Shown here in pieces: positions 47,686 through 60,030 of a DNA stretch of 64,000 bases (the stretch's first letter is position 1; every line of letters begins with the position of its first letter). The stretch is taken from assembly GCA_050084515.1 (NCBI GenBank), contig CM114274.1, positions 38,006,001 through 38,070,000 on the forward strand, in the 5' to 3' direction. A program made the position numbers and the translations under genes. The stretch is from Blasia pusilla. Taxonomy: Eukaryota; Marchantiophyta; Marchantiopsida; Blasiales. The notes beneath the pieces are model-generated. The model was not told the DNA's origin. It did no database searches and was given only the letters and a program-made list of their open reading frames with translations.

Positions 47686-47790
<105 letters not shown>

Positions 47791-47900
47791 ACTAACTGGG
47801 GACCAGAAGATCGAACAATCTTCAATTTGCAGAGTCTTCAGAATGAGCTTGCAGTTTGTGGTCTAGGTGTGAAAGGACCAGAAACACCAATCTCCCCGAT

Positions 47901-48125
47901 CCCCTAATCTCCGAACTTCCCACTCCTATCGAAACACCAACCTCGGCCCTCTCCAAACCCCTAATCTCCAAACTTCCCACTCTTGTCGAAACACCGACCT
48001 CGGACCTCTCCAAACCCCTAATCTCCAAACATCCCACTCTTGTCGTAACACCGATCTCAGACCTCCCCAATTCCCTAATCTCCAAACTTCCCACTCATGT
48101 CAAAACTCCGAACGTCCCACTCCAG
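47901..48125. repeat. 57-bp minisatellite, four copies
   Basis: Units start at 47901, 47958, 48015 and 48072, exactly 57 bp apart (CCCTAATCTCCAAACTTCCC core). Because 57 is a multiple of three, frames on both strands stay open as 19-residue repeats. I see no sign of a real protein. Confidence 0.92.
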
Positions 48126-48593
48126 TGTAGACTCTCTCTCGCCAAACACACCTTACTTGGGACGAAAGAACAAGAGGGACACTAAACGTCAACATTGCAT
48201 GCCATGTGGGCGTCCATTAGCGTTCTTTCCTATGCCACATCACTTCCAATGCATCCTATTCATTCATGAGTATGCCATCAAAAGTTTTTTAACAACCTTT
48301 CCTCCACGACCATATATCTTCCTTTCTATGTCCAACACTATATATATTGAAGGTAACCCAAGCCTACTAACACGGGTATTTTGCAGTCACTATACACCGA
48401 TGATCGTGTACATTCTTCCGATGTGATGGGTTTCATTACTACTAAAGTCTTCAAAGAGAACGAGGGGGAGAACGACATCTTCTAAACCAATCCTATAATC
48501 TTCCAACCACAGTCTTAAACTCTGAATCCAAACATCTTTATTTCCCAATTTCTCGCCCCTTCATTCAGTCCATAGATCCACCATCAAGTTGGT

Positions 48594-50139
48594 AAATCCT
48601 AAAACTTTTTGCCAAAATGAACTTCAATGTCACGATACCAATGGAAAAAAAAATCTCCAAATATACACCCATACAGGAAATTAAAAATAAAACCCTAAAC
48701 CCATATTCCCAATTTTAAATTGAGCATGGAGTATGATGTAGAAAATCCACACTGTCCAAAAGTAAAAGGGCCTTCTTGACTCCATAATCCTTATGGTTTA
48801 GCTCCATCTAACAGTGGGAAGTCATGATGCTAGAGTGCAATCATCAAAATTCAACTTACACTTTGAACATTACTCGTCTTTTGCCTTTCTTCCTCTTTCG
48901 TCTCCATTTGTTTGGCCTTCCTCTTCATCACCAGGTCTATAAATCCTGAAACTTTGTCACAACATGAACTTGAGTGTCACGATACCCATGGAAAAAACAA
49001 ACCTCCAAAATGGACCCCCAAATATGAAATTAAAAATAAAAACCCTAAATGCGGTTTCACGATTTTAAATTGAGCATGGAGTAGGATATGGAAAATCCTC
49101 ACGGCCAAAATTAAAAGGGCCTTCTCAAATCCATATTCCTTATGTTTCAGCTCCATTCAACTGTGGGAAGTCAGGATGCTAGAGTGCAAACATCAAAATT
49201 CAACTAACACTTAGAACATTACTCGTCTTTTACATTTCTTCCTCTTTCATCTCCATTTTGTTGGCCCTCCTCTTCATCACCAGTTCTATAAATCCTGAAA
49301 CTTTGTCACAACATGAAATTGAGTTTCAAAATACCCATGGAGAAAAAAAATCTCCAAATGGACACCCAGACAGGGAATTAAAAATTAGAAACCCTAAATG
49401 TGGTTTCGTGATTTTAAATTGAACATGGAGTAGAATATGGAAAATCCACACTGTCCAAAATTAATAGGGTCTTCTCAACTTGATAATCCTTATGTTTTAG
49501 CTCCATCCAACTGTGGGAAGTCAGGATGCTAGAGTGTAAACATCAAAATTCAACTACCACTTGGAACATTACTTGTCTTCTGCCTTTCTTCCTCTTTCAT
49601 CTCTATTCTTTTAGCCCTCCTCTTCATCACCAGGTCTATAAATCTTGAAATTTTGTCACAACATGTACTTGAGTGTTACGATGCCAATGGAAAAAAATCT
49701 CCAAATGGATGCCCATACAAAAAAAAAAAAAAAAAACCCTAAACACGGTTTCCCAATTTTAAATTGAGTATGGAGTAGGATATGGAAAATCCACACTGTC
49801 CAAGAGTAAAAGGGCCTTCTCAACTCCATAGTCCTTATGTTTCAGCTCTATCCAACGGTGCAAAATCAGGATGCTATAGTGCAAACATCAAAATTCAACT
49901 AACACTCGGAACATTCCTTGTCTTTTGGCTTTCTTCCTCTTTCATCTCCATTTTGTTGGCCCTACTCTTCATCACCAGGTCTATAAATCCTGAAACTTTG
50001 TCACAACATGTATTTGAGTCTTACAATGCCAATGGAAAAAATAAAATCTCCAAATGGACGACCAGACAGGGAATTAAAAATAAAAAACTCAAACTCCATT
50101 TCCCAATTTTAAATCGAGCATGGAGTAGGATATCAAAAT
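48594..50139. repeat. tandem array, period about 348 bp, about 4.5 copies
   Basis: The landmark AAATCCTGAAACTTTGTCAC (first copy diverged) occurs at 48594, 48941, 49290, 49640 and 49985, spaced 345-350 bp apart. Every unit carries CCAATTTTAAATTGAG-like and CTCTTCATCACCAG blocks, and the first four carry an AAACCCTAAA telo-box-like motif. The fifth copy is truncated where the element H fragment begins. Confidence 0.92.
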
Positions 50140-50886
50140 CCGCTATCTAGAGTTAGGAGGAGCCAACTTCCAACTAGGAGGATGATTATGCGGTCTCGAT
50201 GTGTATGCATGAGTATATTTTGTTTATGAGTGGATCAATCCGTGTGTTGGAAAGATCGGTGTTTTATGGTGTATAGATATGACCAACAATGTGTATGCGC
50301 ACGACAATTGTAATATATTAGTTAGCCGACACGTAGAGTTCTACCGCGTTGACAATATAGAGGGTCATTGGATCCTTTGGGCATAACTTCCTCTTGAGGT
50401 ATCGGATGAGGTTGGCGACAAGTCTGTTGCATTAGGAACATTGTTTTCGATGATTTTTCGATTCTGGTCTTGTTAGCCAGGTGACTTGTCAACCGAGTGA
50501 ACGGTCATCGGGTAACATATGCATGTAGGTTATTGTTTGAAGGCTATTTTTGGCGGAAGAGGCTCTAAGAGAGGGAGAGATGGATATCCCAAGCTATTTT
50601 TCTCATGTCGGGCCTTATGAGGATCTCTCTTGCGTTGTGTGTAGTAGAAACTAGTGTGCTAGCATTGGGATTCCCCTTATAGCGAAGGGTGGATGTGGCT
50701 TGATATATTGATGTACATTCGAGAGCGGAGTTAATTGTGTGAGCCGTTTTTACTCTAAATTTTGGTTGCGTGGTCTCGATGTGTATGCGTGAGAATATTT
50801 TGTTTTTGAGTGGATCGACCCGTGTGTTGGGAAGATCGGCGTAGCATGGTGTGTAAATAGGACTAGTGATGTGTATGCCCACTTTA
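50140..50886 (+). mobile_element. 3' end of another split-repeat element (H)
   Basis: Plus-strand fragment. A short internal piece (50140-50185) resembles the segment between PHD stop and B1 in element C, including the purine-rich AGGAGGATGA. B1 is 50186-50306 and ends GTATGCGCACGACA. AT follows, then A2 (50309-50765, starting TGTAATAT), then B2 (50766-50886). B1 and B2 are clearly homologous (GTCTCGATGTGTATGC, GATCGGYGT). This is the same B1-A2-B2 layout as in elements C and E but with a different A sequence. Confidence 0.8.
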
Positions 50887-51282
50887 TGGTCAATAATGAC
50901 GAGTAATTCAAATTACCCATGAGTAGCGCTTCATTGCATGATATCTAGCTATTAGTAGTCGAGATGCCCACTACTTTAGAAGACCCACTATTAAAAGAAA
51001 TACATCTTCTTATTCCAATCTATTTTATTATTAAAGACAAACCTTAAGAAGAGAAACCCCTTGCAAGTCAACATTTGTCCTCTAGGGTGGTTTCTTATCA
51101 CACACATGTCCTATCTTATTAGATAATCACATCTAACTAACGTAGAACAAACCCGCACTTATACACCTCTTAGTTAGCATGCTCATGGCCTAGGCATCCA
51201 CTAGTCCACACGATTCTACAAACCCCAAGTGCACCGAATAGTATCCTCTACAAATTTATAATGGATTTTTTCAAACACCCAT
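50887..51282. other. spacer, nothing recognised
   Basis: No coding, repeat or RNA feature could be supported. Confidence 0.5.
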
Positions 51283-51420
51283 ATCTATACTATTGTTGGA
51301 GCGTGCCTTCTTGATTTGCAAACACCTTTTTGTTTGACATGTGACAATAGAACACCAATTTTTTATATCGTTTGGACAACAAGAAAATATTTCTCCCTTT
51401 TATGAACAATAAAATACAAA
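51283..51420 (-). repeat. dispersed LINE-3'-tail repeat, copy 3
   Basis: Shares TTCTTGATTTGCAAACACCT and GTTTGACATGTGACAATAG with the reverse complement of 35835-35965, and less strongly with 14829-14955. A weaker match lies at 55665-55760. Confidence 0.65.
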
Positions 51421-52799
51421 TTTAATACAAAATAGATTTTGTAAACAACATAATTCACTTCCGTTCCGTGGCACACATTTGTGTGTCACGCAAATGTGGT
51501 ATATGCGTGACACATAGCCTCAACTTGTTTCTTTTTATTTAATATAAAAGATATTCTTTTCCCGAATTTGTACGGAGCATAATTAATTCCGTTCACGGCA
51601 CTTGTTGCAACCGCGGTGTTGTATCCAACTAAGCGGTCGGGTGATGTTACCTGCGAAGGAAACCCTAACATTCTTTCCAGGCTCGGACCATCGGACTAGG
51701 CAACCTCCGAGGAGATCGATTTATTCCTGGGAAGTCGAACTTCAGGCAAAGCAAAGACGAGAGACGCTACTGTTGAGACGTCGGTGCCTAGCCGTCAGTA
51801 GATGCACTGCCGATTGTCGAATTCTGTCCGTTCCGCTGCCGGACAGACGACTTATCGGTTGGCGCCACGGAGTAGAGAACTTGATTGTAAACGCTCGAGA
51901 AACGCAGCCGGAGTGTATCGAGCGGGAGCAATACGGAAGGATACAGGTTAATGTTTAGGAGACCAGGAGCGCGAACCGATTTGGGATAGGAAGGATAGGT
52001 GGTCCTCCATGAAGTAGTGCGCGGAAGACAGAGTTACAGCGGCGCTCGCGGCTAAAGGATTCTGGCTGTTTCGCTTTTGCTGTGGACTGGAGGGAGCTCG
52101 TGTGTACTCCGCAGCAGTGAAGCATCTACACGATAGCTGTCTAAGTTTGCAAGCATGAGTGTTACCGCGCGGAAACCTGTAATTCTCCAATCTCATTTCT
52201 TTTCGCGGTGATGAACGATGATTGTTTTCTTTCATCTGAACAAGTCACTTTTTGAACTGGTGCACGCCTGCCGGTGTAGTCCGATATTCGTATCTTTGTC
52301 CTGAAACGTGGACGTTTCTTGATGTAAACTCGTGTGCACACCTCTTGTCCCTAAATTATTTGAATTTCTCGTGTCATGAAGTTTCTGTGAGGATGCAATC
52401 GTGGATGCAATTTCATGTCGGGAACTCTATTTCAATCAAGGAACCGTCTTTTCGAAGATCATAGTCTCCGAGTTCATTGTTACCCATGGATTTTAGAATG
52501 TATGGCTGGTGGTGTAGATTTTACCTTGTTGTGTAAACCGACGCAGCAGAACCCGGCACACGTGCCTGTACAGTTTCATGTGCAAAGGCTATGTCTTCTG
52601 AGTCCATGCGTGGAGTTAACAGCTGAAAGATTGCTCTTCCCGCCCATGGAGTTTATTATGACACCTACATCAATATACCCCGAAGCGATTTTGGTGCTGG
52701 AATGATTGTGACTCAGTCTTCATTAGATGACTGAAGAGAACCAGCTTTATAGCTGTCATGTCTGTCCTAATTTGAGTGAAAGTTACTCCATGTCTTGAT
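51421..52799 (+). other. upstream region of the Rad60-SLD gene
   Basis: From about 51590 the composition turns GC-richer, as at other gene starts in this window. It probably contains promoter and 5' untranslated region. Open frames at 51602-51958 and 52415-52705 have no motif. Confidence 0.45.
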
Positions 52800-54179
52800 A
52801 TGAATCAGCTGAAGGATGGTGGATTGGATCCCTTATTCGATTACTCGAGGACTCAGCCACCACCCGTAATTCTGGACGGTTAGCACTTTTACCTTGATCT
52901 CTTCAATTCAGGTTAAGAACGAGAAAGAGTGGAGAAGGTGCTTTAGCATGCAATCGGCTTCTAGAGTGAAGATTCCATGGACCAATGTTGGACTATGAAA
53001 ACTATTGATGTTGTATGATCGTTTCGACTTTCCCATTGGTGTCCTACTAGTCCGTCAGGCGTATTCATAACAGCGAATCAAATGATTGTGGGACTCTATC
53101 TTTAATGAATTCCGTCTGTTGTCATGACAAACAGACGATGCTGACGATGTGCAGATCATCCAAAGAATGATGGTACGTTCAAGACGGCGCCCCGAGAGCA
53201 GGCCTCTACAGGTCAGGAATGTGCAGGCTCCCTCCTAGTACTTGTGAACGATAACTTTAATATGACGCAGTTTGCAGGGTACTCGTTAGTACTTGCCGGA
53301 AACAACTTCTTTTCATATTTCATGCTGACTCAATCTCTTTATTTGAAGGCTGTACAAGGAAACATCGATCTTCCCAGTCAAGCAGTAGTGAAGAGGAAGC
53401 AAGACAATGACGATGACTGGTTGGAGCTCCCCCCTTCGAGACCAGCTCACCGCATGGTGGTTCCTGCAGATCCAACTTTGATCAAGTTACGGTATGTAGC
53501 AACTGAACTGTTTGATGTTCTCAGTAGGTTTCAGTTCACGACATATTTAGATTGCGTGATTTTCTTTGAAGGCTTATCATTTTCTTCCAAATTTGCTTCC
53601 TACCAGCCGTCAAAAGGAAGAGCTTTACAAATCGCTCCAGATGGCCAAAGAATCTGCTCAGCTTGAAGCAGAAGCAAACTTTGCTTCCTCTCTACTGCAA
53701 CCACCTGAAACATGCGATACAGAGAGAAGTATTAGTGGTCAAGATCGAGACATTCACAACAAGAGGGAGAAGATCTTGTTGCAGTTGCAAGAAGGGAGCG
53801 GAGATCGTCACTCAGTAAAAATATACGTGGTAAGCATGTTGTATGTGCGAGCATGAGTCGGATTCTTACTAAGACAACGATTAGCCTTCGAATTCTTGGA
53901 AGTCCAAAGTTGGCAAGCCGTTAGGTTCTGGTTCTGGTGGAAAGACGGCTCACAACTTCGCATTTCGTTCCTGTAAATATGTTTGTTCTTGTATTTTTGC
54001 AGGATGACAACTTTGAAAAGCTGTTTAGTATCTTCGCCGAAAAGTTTGCGAAGCGACCAGTCACAGACTACATCTTTCGTTTTGACGGTCGAACACTTGA
54101 TCCTTCCAAAACTCCCAAGCAGTTAGAACTGGAAGACGAAGATATTATTGAGGTGTTCGTAAAGTCCCCACGGTGTTAA
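52800..54179 (+). CDS. Rad60/NIP45-type SUMO-like domain protein, five exons
   Basis: Five exons join in phase: 52800-52878, 53135-53211, 53349-53491, 53607-53829 and 54003-54179, 699 bases or 232 residues, with GT-AG borders throughout. The N-terminus has LDPLFDYSRTQPPPVI; the middle has the acidic DNDDDWLELPPS and LIKLRRQKEELYKSLQMAK; the C-terminal 75 residues form a Rad60-SLD/ubiquitin-like fold (VKIYVDDNFEKLF, YIFRFDGRTLDPSKTP, ELEDEDIIEVFVKS). The same layout is known from a small plant ubiquitin-like protein family related to Rad60/Esc2/NIP45, which works with SUMO ligases and Smc5/6-linked genome stability. It ends in SPRC and lacks a C-terminal Gly-Gly, so it should act as a fixed SUMO mimic and not be conjugated. 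Start chosen at the only in-frame ATG giving the conserved N-terminal block. Confidence 0.9.
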
Positions 54180-55664
54180 ATTCTGGTAGGTAGATGTAAG
54201 ATAATTTATGAAGAGGGCCATTGCTGGTGGCCAATGTGTATGTCTATTTTGTTGCCTCCTTAAAATAGTGGTGTATATCATAGAGAAGTAGCTTCTTGTA
54301 TGTGGTTCACTGGTAATTTAACCTGAAGCTGTGGGAGCGGCATTAGGGATTCAAGATGTTCTGAATATATTTCCCTCCGGTTCGAGACATGCTGCCATCT
54401 TTTGCACGGTGCTCGTTGGATGGAATGACGATTGTCAGGTTTTGAACGATGTTTAGCAGATCGGTTGGCAATAAAAGTGCTGGTGTCACTCGGGCCCTCA
54501 GGAGCTACTCATCATCTATTGCTTACAGCGATATGAAACCCCAGTCGTAGATTCGACAGAAACGACAATGCAGTTGACACTTCGTCCTGCCCTATATCCC
54601 CTTAGCGGCCTGCAACATTTCGCGCGAATATCTGGAAGTGGAAAGACAACGTCGTTGCCCTGCTGAACCGGTGGGATGCGAAACTCACCAGGGCATAGGT
54701 TATCCGAGCTTTTGGTTTTGTCTAGTCATGTGACCTCTGCGGCCATCTGCCACAGTCACGATCTGGGAAGTTTACCACCAAGGTCATGAACGTGCCAATC
54801 TCTGAGTCATGAAAGCGAGACATCAATATGTCACTAATGGAGGAAGTGAATGTGAGACGATAGGCAGGCGTGAGTGTCGTGTGTACTGAACCGACGGTCA
54901 TGAATCTCAGTGCGGAAAAGACTACTCTTCCCAGTCAGTAGAAAGGTGGAAGTGCTAAGCAAAGAATTTCAATCATCCTGGATGATGAGTATCTTCGGGG
55001 AGAACGTAAATTCCTCGAGGCAATAAGTCCACCTGCGAAGAAATTTCAAGCCAAGGATGCGCACAATTTCTGGTGAGGCTGCAACCGTTTCTGTATACAT
55101 CCGTACAGTTACTGTTCCGGACGATTGAGTAGCTCGAATCTCGACGGATCAAATGTTTGAAATGAGGCATTCAAGGAAAGTTACGCAAAGGTGGAAGACA
55201 TCACTGAGGACTAGAAAACTGTGAGGCTTGACTCTTGAGTCAAGTGCCCCTCGGGGTCTACTCTTGTGGAAGGGCGAGTGATGTAGTCATCCAAATTTCA
55301 GCACTAGTCCGGTGGTGAAGATGCCATGGCGTTACTTTGATGAGGTAGGTGTAATGTGGAGTGAGGAGTGCAAAGCAACACTCGGTGTGCCTTAAACTTC
55401 CATGTGGTGAGGGTCGTACTAAACAAGCGATATCATAAAAATGTGCAGATTTTCGACAAGGATTCACTCATGAAATCGATTTAGTCAAGTGAACCCACTC
55501 ATTAGCAAAGAAACCCACCAAGTACCAACGCATTCAAATAATTCTTTTTGGTATGAAAACTCCTACCTCTCTTTACTTATCTCTCTCTGGTGACTTCATA
55601 CGGTTCACTCTCCATTCCTTGATTCACAAGTCCAATACTTCAAAACAAGGTAAGTGGGTTTTTA
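54180..55664. other. 3' flank of the Rad60-SLD gene, nothing else recognised
   Basis: Probably begins with the 3' untranslated region. Minus-strand frames at 54973-55467 have no motif. Confidence 0.45.
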
Positions 55665-55799
55665 TCTATACTATTATTATAGATTCTCTCTATAAAAGTA
55701 GGCACTTCGTCATTTGATGTTTGACAATCTTTTTAACAAATGTGATTGTGAAACTCTCACATAAGTAAACCAAATGGAACTTTCTATCACAAGGTATTA

Positions 55800-56335
55800 C
55801 AAAAGTACACACACTTTCTCTCTCAAACCAAACCCACTCTCCTAATGAGTGGTTTGAGTTACACACACAAGGCAAGAAGGATTATAGCTCTGCCGTCTCA
55901 TGCCAAGAGGTTCAACCAAGAAAGAATGAGTTCTCAAGTTCTCTGTCTTGTAGGTATACTTCCTTCCCTCTCCCAAACTCTTTCCACGGTAACCTATGCT
56001 TGTAGGTCACCTCCTTGGCTCTTGACCTGCTGTAGCGATGCGAAGGACACTTCCCAAAGTGGAAAGTCAACTATATCAAAAATGGTAATTTACGCGTAAT
56101 AATAACTTCCTCAATATGGCTCCAAATTGAGCCGAAATGAAGGGATAACCTTCTCTTTCAGGTTACCCATGCCCTCAATAGGTCATCCTCGACCTCCTGA
56201 GGCTATCCTCCGGTATCTCCGAAGACGCTCTACTAGATCTTGTCGATCTATCCTATCAGACGTGTCAAGTGTGTTTTGAAATTCACATTTATGACATCAT
56301 GTATGCATGTTTTGTTTTCTTTTCATACAATTTGG
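55800..56335 (-). repeat. solo or truncated terminal repeat of the A/B/E family
   Basis: 55800-56267 aligns with A2 of element E and the A1 repeats of copies A and B. It ends at TGTCA-type bases. The following 56270-56335 weakly matches the B1 repeat of element E, in the A2-B1 order expected for a 3' end. No coding part is attached. Confidence 0.7.
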
Positions 56336-57119
56336 TAATCGGGCACAAATTGAATCTTTACTCATCTTTTTATGTTTATTATTTCTTGGCAATATTTTTA
56401 TTTTCTTAGGATTTGAAATTCATGAGGTTACTTTCTCCTTAAATGTCAAATTCCAATATATTCTATTTTGTTGTAACGAGGATGAGTTAATTTTTTCCAT
56501 AACAAGTTGATTTTCTAAATGTCGAATTCGAATACATTATATTTTGTTACAACGGGGGTAAGTTGATTTTTTCCATAAGGTTGATTTTCTAATATTTCTT
56601 ATAGTATTTGTTAATTTATTGTTGGTACCTATTTTTTATGCAAATCTATTATATAACTATTCCTCTTAGATAATTTTCTTCAATTTTTAACAATTTATCT
56701 TATTACTCACTAATGTGCCTTGGCCTAGCTTAATGGTATCTCATTAAGGGCTTTCTATACTAATACTCCTAAGTTATCTCTTTTAATATCATATAAATCA
56801 ATTAAAACATATTTAATTGGTTCTTATCATTTAAGAGGCTTTCAATCATGAAACTTTTTTTTTTGTAATTATAATTCGTGCCATCTAGGTTTTTTTTGCA
56901 AGATCTTACTCTTATTGTAAATGTTCTCCTCGTATTTTTTATCACAATTTATGATGTTCTCGTTCGTCTAATTTTGCATGCCCTGCTTCAATCAAAATAT
57001 CTTTTTTTTGTTCCCCTCCTCATTGTAGCTCTTATCATTCTTTGTTTGGTACTCTTATACTTACTGCAACCTATTTTTAACTTTTATGCTTCGTTGCATA
57101 TTATGTTCTTGTGTACTTA
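56336..57119. other. AT-rich spacer
   Basis: A hydrophobic 81-residue open frame at 56878-57123 is Leu/Phe-rich from AT-rich composition. Nothing is supported. Confidence 0.45.
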
Positions 57120-60030
57120 TTGACAATGAGCTTTCCTTTGCTTTACAATAAGCTATTTTGCTCATTTATGGTAGAAGTATGAGAACTATTTTCATAATCA
57201 CGATTACACTAATAACTTTTTGCATAGTTTGGCTTTGGTCATCTTTATTATGAATTAAAGGTTTATACGATGAAATACACCCATCTTGATGGATAATGTA
57301 CCCTATGTTAAGGAGGAGATTGATCGTCAAAATAAAAATTAAGATATACTCATACTCTTCTACTTAATAATTAATAAATAAGAAATTCTACCAAATTTCA
57401 GTCAATCAATTCCTTGCAAACGTGCTTAACTTCAAGAGAATATATGGGAGAACCATTATAAGAAAATTAAGTTTTTCTGATTTGACATTGAATGACTTGG
57501 ATATAAACTTATAAAATAACCCAAATTATGACTTGGTTGGTTTCATTTCACTCTCATGATTTACCAAACCAATATCATCATTTTCAATTCATAAATAGTT
57601 CATAAATTAACTATGGTCATATTTATATATTAAAAATAAAAAATATTAAAAATATAATAATCTATGGGAAATTTCTTTAAATGAGTTTAAAAATTATTTT
57701 ATATCTATTCCAAAACTCTCAAAAAATATTTATGATAATGAATGAGTTTTAGTAAGAAGGAAATTTCACCATGAATGTCGCAATTGAACTTACTATATTG
57801 GTCCAAACAAGGATGCATTTGCTTTGATAACCTTTAGACCTCTTGATTACTTTCCAAGATGAAGATTCTTTTTAATTTTTGACTTTGAATTTAAACTTCT
57901 AAGAAGATAAATCTATATGCTTCTAGTCTTTCATCTATTTTCTAAACAAATATCTTAAATTTGAGGAGTAAAGAAGAATAAATCAATATTCACCAAGACT
58001 AATATCATTGAATTTTTGATCAAATTTTTTGGTTCGTAAAATTCTTTCATAATATTTTGAATGCTAGACCTATTAATCATTAGGCATATGGAATTTTCTT
58101 ACAATCTCCCATTTATTTTTCTAATTTGAATTGGTTAGATCTAACCACCATTTCTTAAGTTTTACTTCCAAACAAAAATTCATTTTTCATATAGTTTTAT
58201 TTTCAAGTTTGATGTCTAGTTTTCTTTATTTCAAAAAAAACATTTACTCCTCGTTTTCCCATATACTCCCTCATCTATTTTGAAAAAAAGATTATTAAAA
58301 CATAAGTTTATAATGAATAATTTCTTACCAAAACTATTCCAATGAAACTCATATCACCAATTCGATAGAAGATGTATTTATTTGATGTATTGTATTTTTC
58401 CAAAGTTTGTATGGCTTGTAAATTTGCACAAACCATAAAATATGCAATCTTCTTTTTAATGATTTAGATGTTTCAAAAAACTTTAATCATTAAGATATTT
58501 TGCATATGTATACATACACTATTTATCCTCCATTCATGTTCTTGTATGGAATATTGTTAGCAAGTTTCACTTTCTTTAAGATGTTTCAAGTTCGAACCCT
58601 ACACCCTTCATGTTTTGACAATAAATGAAGGAAGTATAAACATGTAGATGAAGGTTCAAGCGAATGGAAAGTAGGAAAGATTCACGGATGGATGGAGTGG
58701 AGTGTGCACGCAGCCAAAAAGTAGATGGAGGGAGTGTGAATGAATAGAGGATGGACAATGGATGGAAAGTGGTATAGCCAACACACGAAAAGTGGATGGA
58801 TGGACAGAGGACAAAAAATAGGTGGATAGAGATCAGAAAAATGAGGAGCAAATGGATGTTTTTGTTGATATGTTAATTATTGATTAATGATTCGATAGGC
58901 TCAGTTGTTATCATAAAATGACTTAGTTTGTATGATTGTACATGTCATCAATCATAAGAAGTCATTTTGTATCTCAATGACCTCTCCTTGTTATATATAA
59001 AAGTCACAAAATTAAAGATTTTCTTCTACTAAATTAATTCATAGTCAACCAAACAAATCTCATTCTCTTCTAGGTAAGTGCTAATAGTGATTGAGCTTTT
59101 GTTCATTCATATCCGAATACAAGAGTAAGGATATAGCTTACTCTAAATCCATTCGTTTCTTTTATCTGCGATAAAGTTTATTCTCAACAACACTATGGTT
59201 ATCTTGTATTTCTTTTTCCTTCTCTTCTAGATGTATCTTAATGTGTTGAAGGATACGCACACATCTTATTGTTGCAAAGGGTATCTGTATTCTTCGATCT
59301 ACTCGTAGTGATAAATGAATGGAGACCCATGATATGATTAGATAGGATATAGCATCAATAGCCAGTATTTCATGATACATTATTCGGCAAGAAAAACTAC
59401 ATATCTCACCTTCTACTACATAACTAACCATTTATGTTAAAATTGATCTAGTCATGTCCCAAGTTGGCTCTCATGTATTGGATGATGTGGTGGCTTTCAA
59501 TCTGAAACGTTCTAACTTAGCATGTGGAGTTCCACATAGTAAAGGTTCCGTCCCTGGCCAATGCAATAAGAAGAATCCGCGAGTTAAGTTACACGGTGGG
59601 ACATACAACCAATAACTTTATCCCTCTTCTAGTGAAATATTTTATGCACTTATATGTGGTTTTAGATACTTTCCAAAAAACATGTGCTCACCATTTCCTC
59701 AACAATCAACAAGTCTCCCTTCTCAAAATCATTACCTTTCCAGTGTTATTACTTATTATCATGAATGCATCTCAAGGATAGAATATGCATATGTGTTGGC
59801 ATCGTTTATCAAGTCACTCATTTTTTCCTCCATCCAGATCTTACCTACAATTGATGTAAAGTTCTTAAAGCGATTAATCATATAGCTCTTTGAGTTATTT
59901 TATATGTTGGCTTGTCGCCATATTATTTTTCCATTCATTTTCCTTCTTCCCTTCTTGGGTTATTGCGAAGGTTCCTTATCCTCTTAAGAGTTTTTAATGC
60001 AAGAAAGTGGATATATTTAAGTCAAGATAT
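57120..60030 (+). mobile_element. third LINE relic, split by about 1.76 kb of other DNA
   Basis: 57120-57480 aligns with 7380-7700 of the first LINE (including CATCTTGATGGAT and ATTCTACC...TTTCAGTCAA blocks). 59240-60030 aligns with 7900-8710: the CCHC/RLE part, the AVEVFGHLHVSFDTF-like KYFMHLYVVLDTFQKTCAHH, and the 3' untranslated GTGGATATATTTAAG. The sequence 57481-59239 has no match in the first copy. It is either a later insertion or replaced sequence, and includes a GGATGGA-rich patch at 58670-58860. Confidence 0.75.

Noticed and set aside
58575-58595. GTTCGAACC box suggesting a tRNA gene or tRNA-derived SINE
   Set aside because: No cloverleaf could be folded around it and no A box at the right distance; only noted as a hint.
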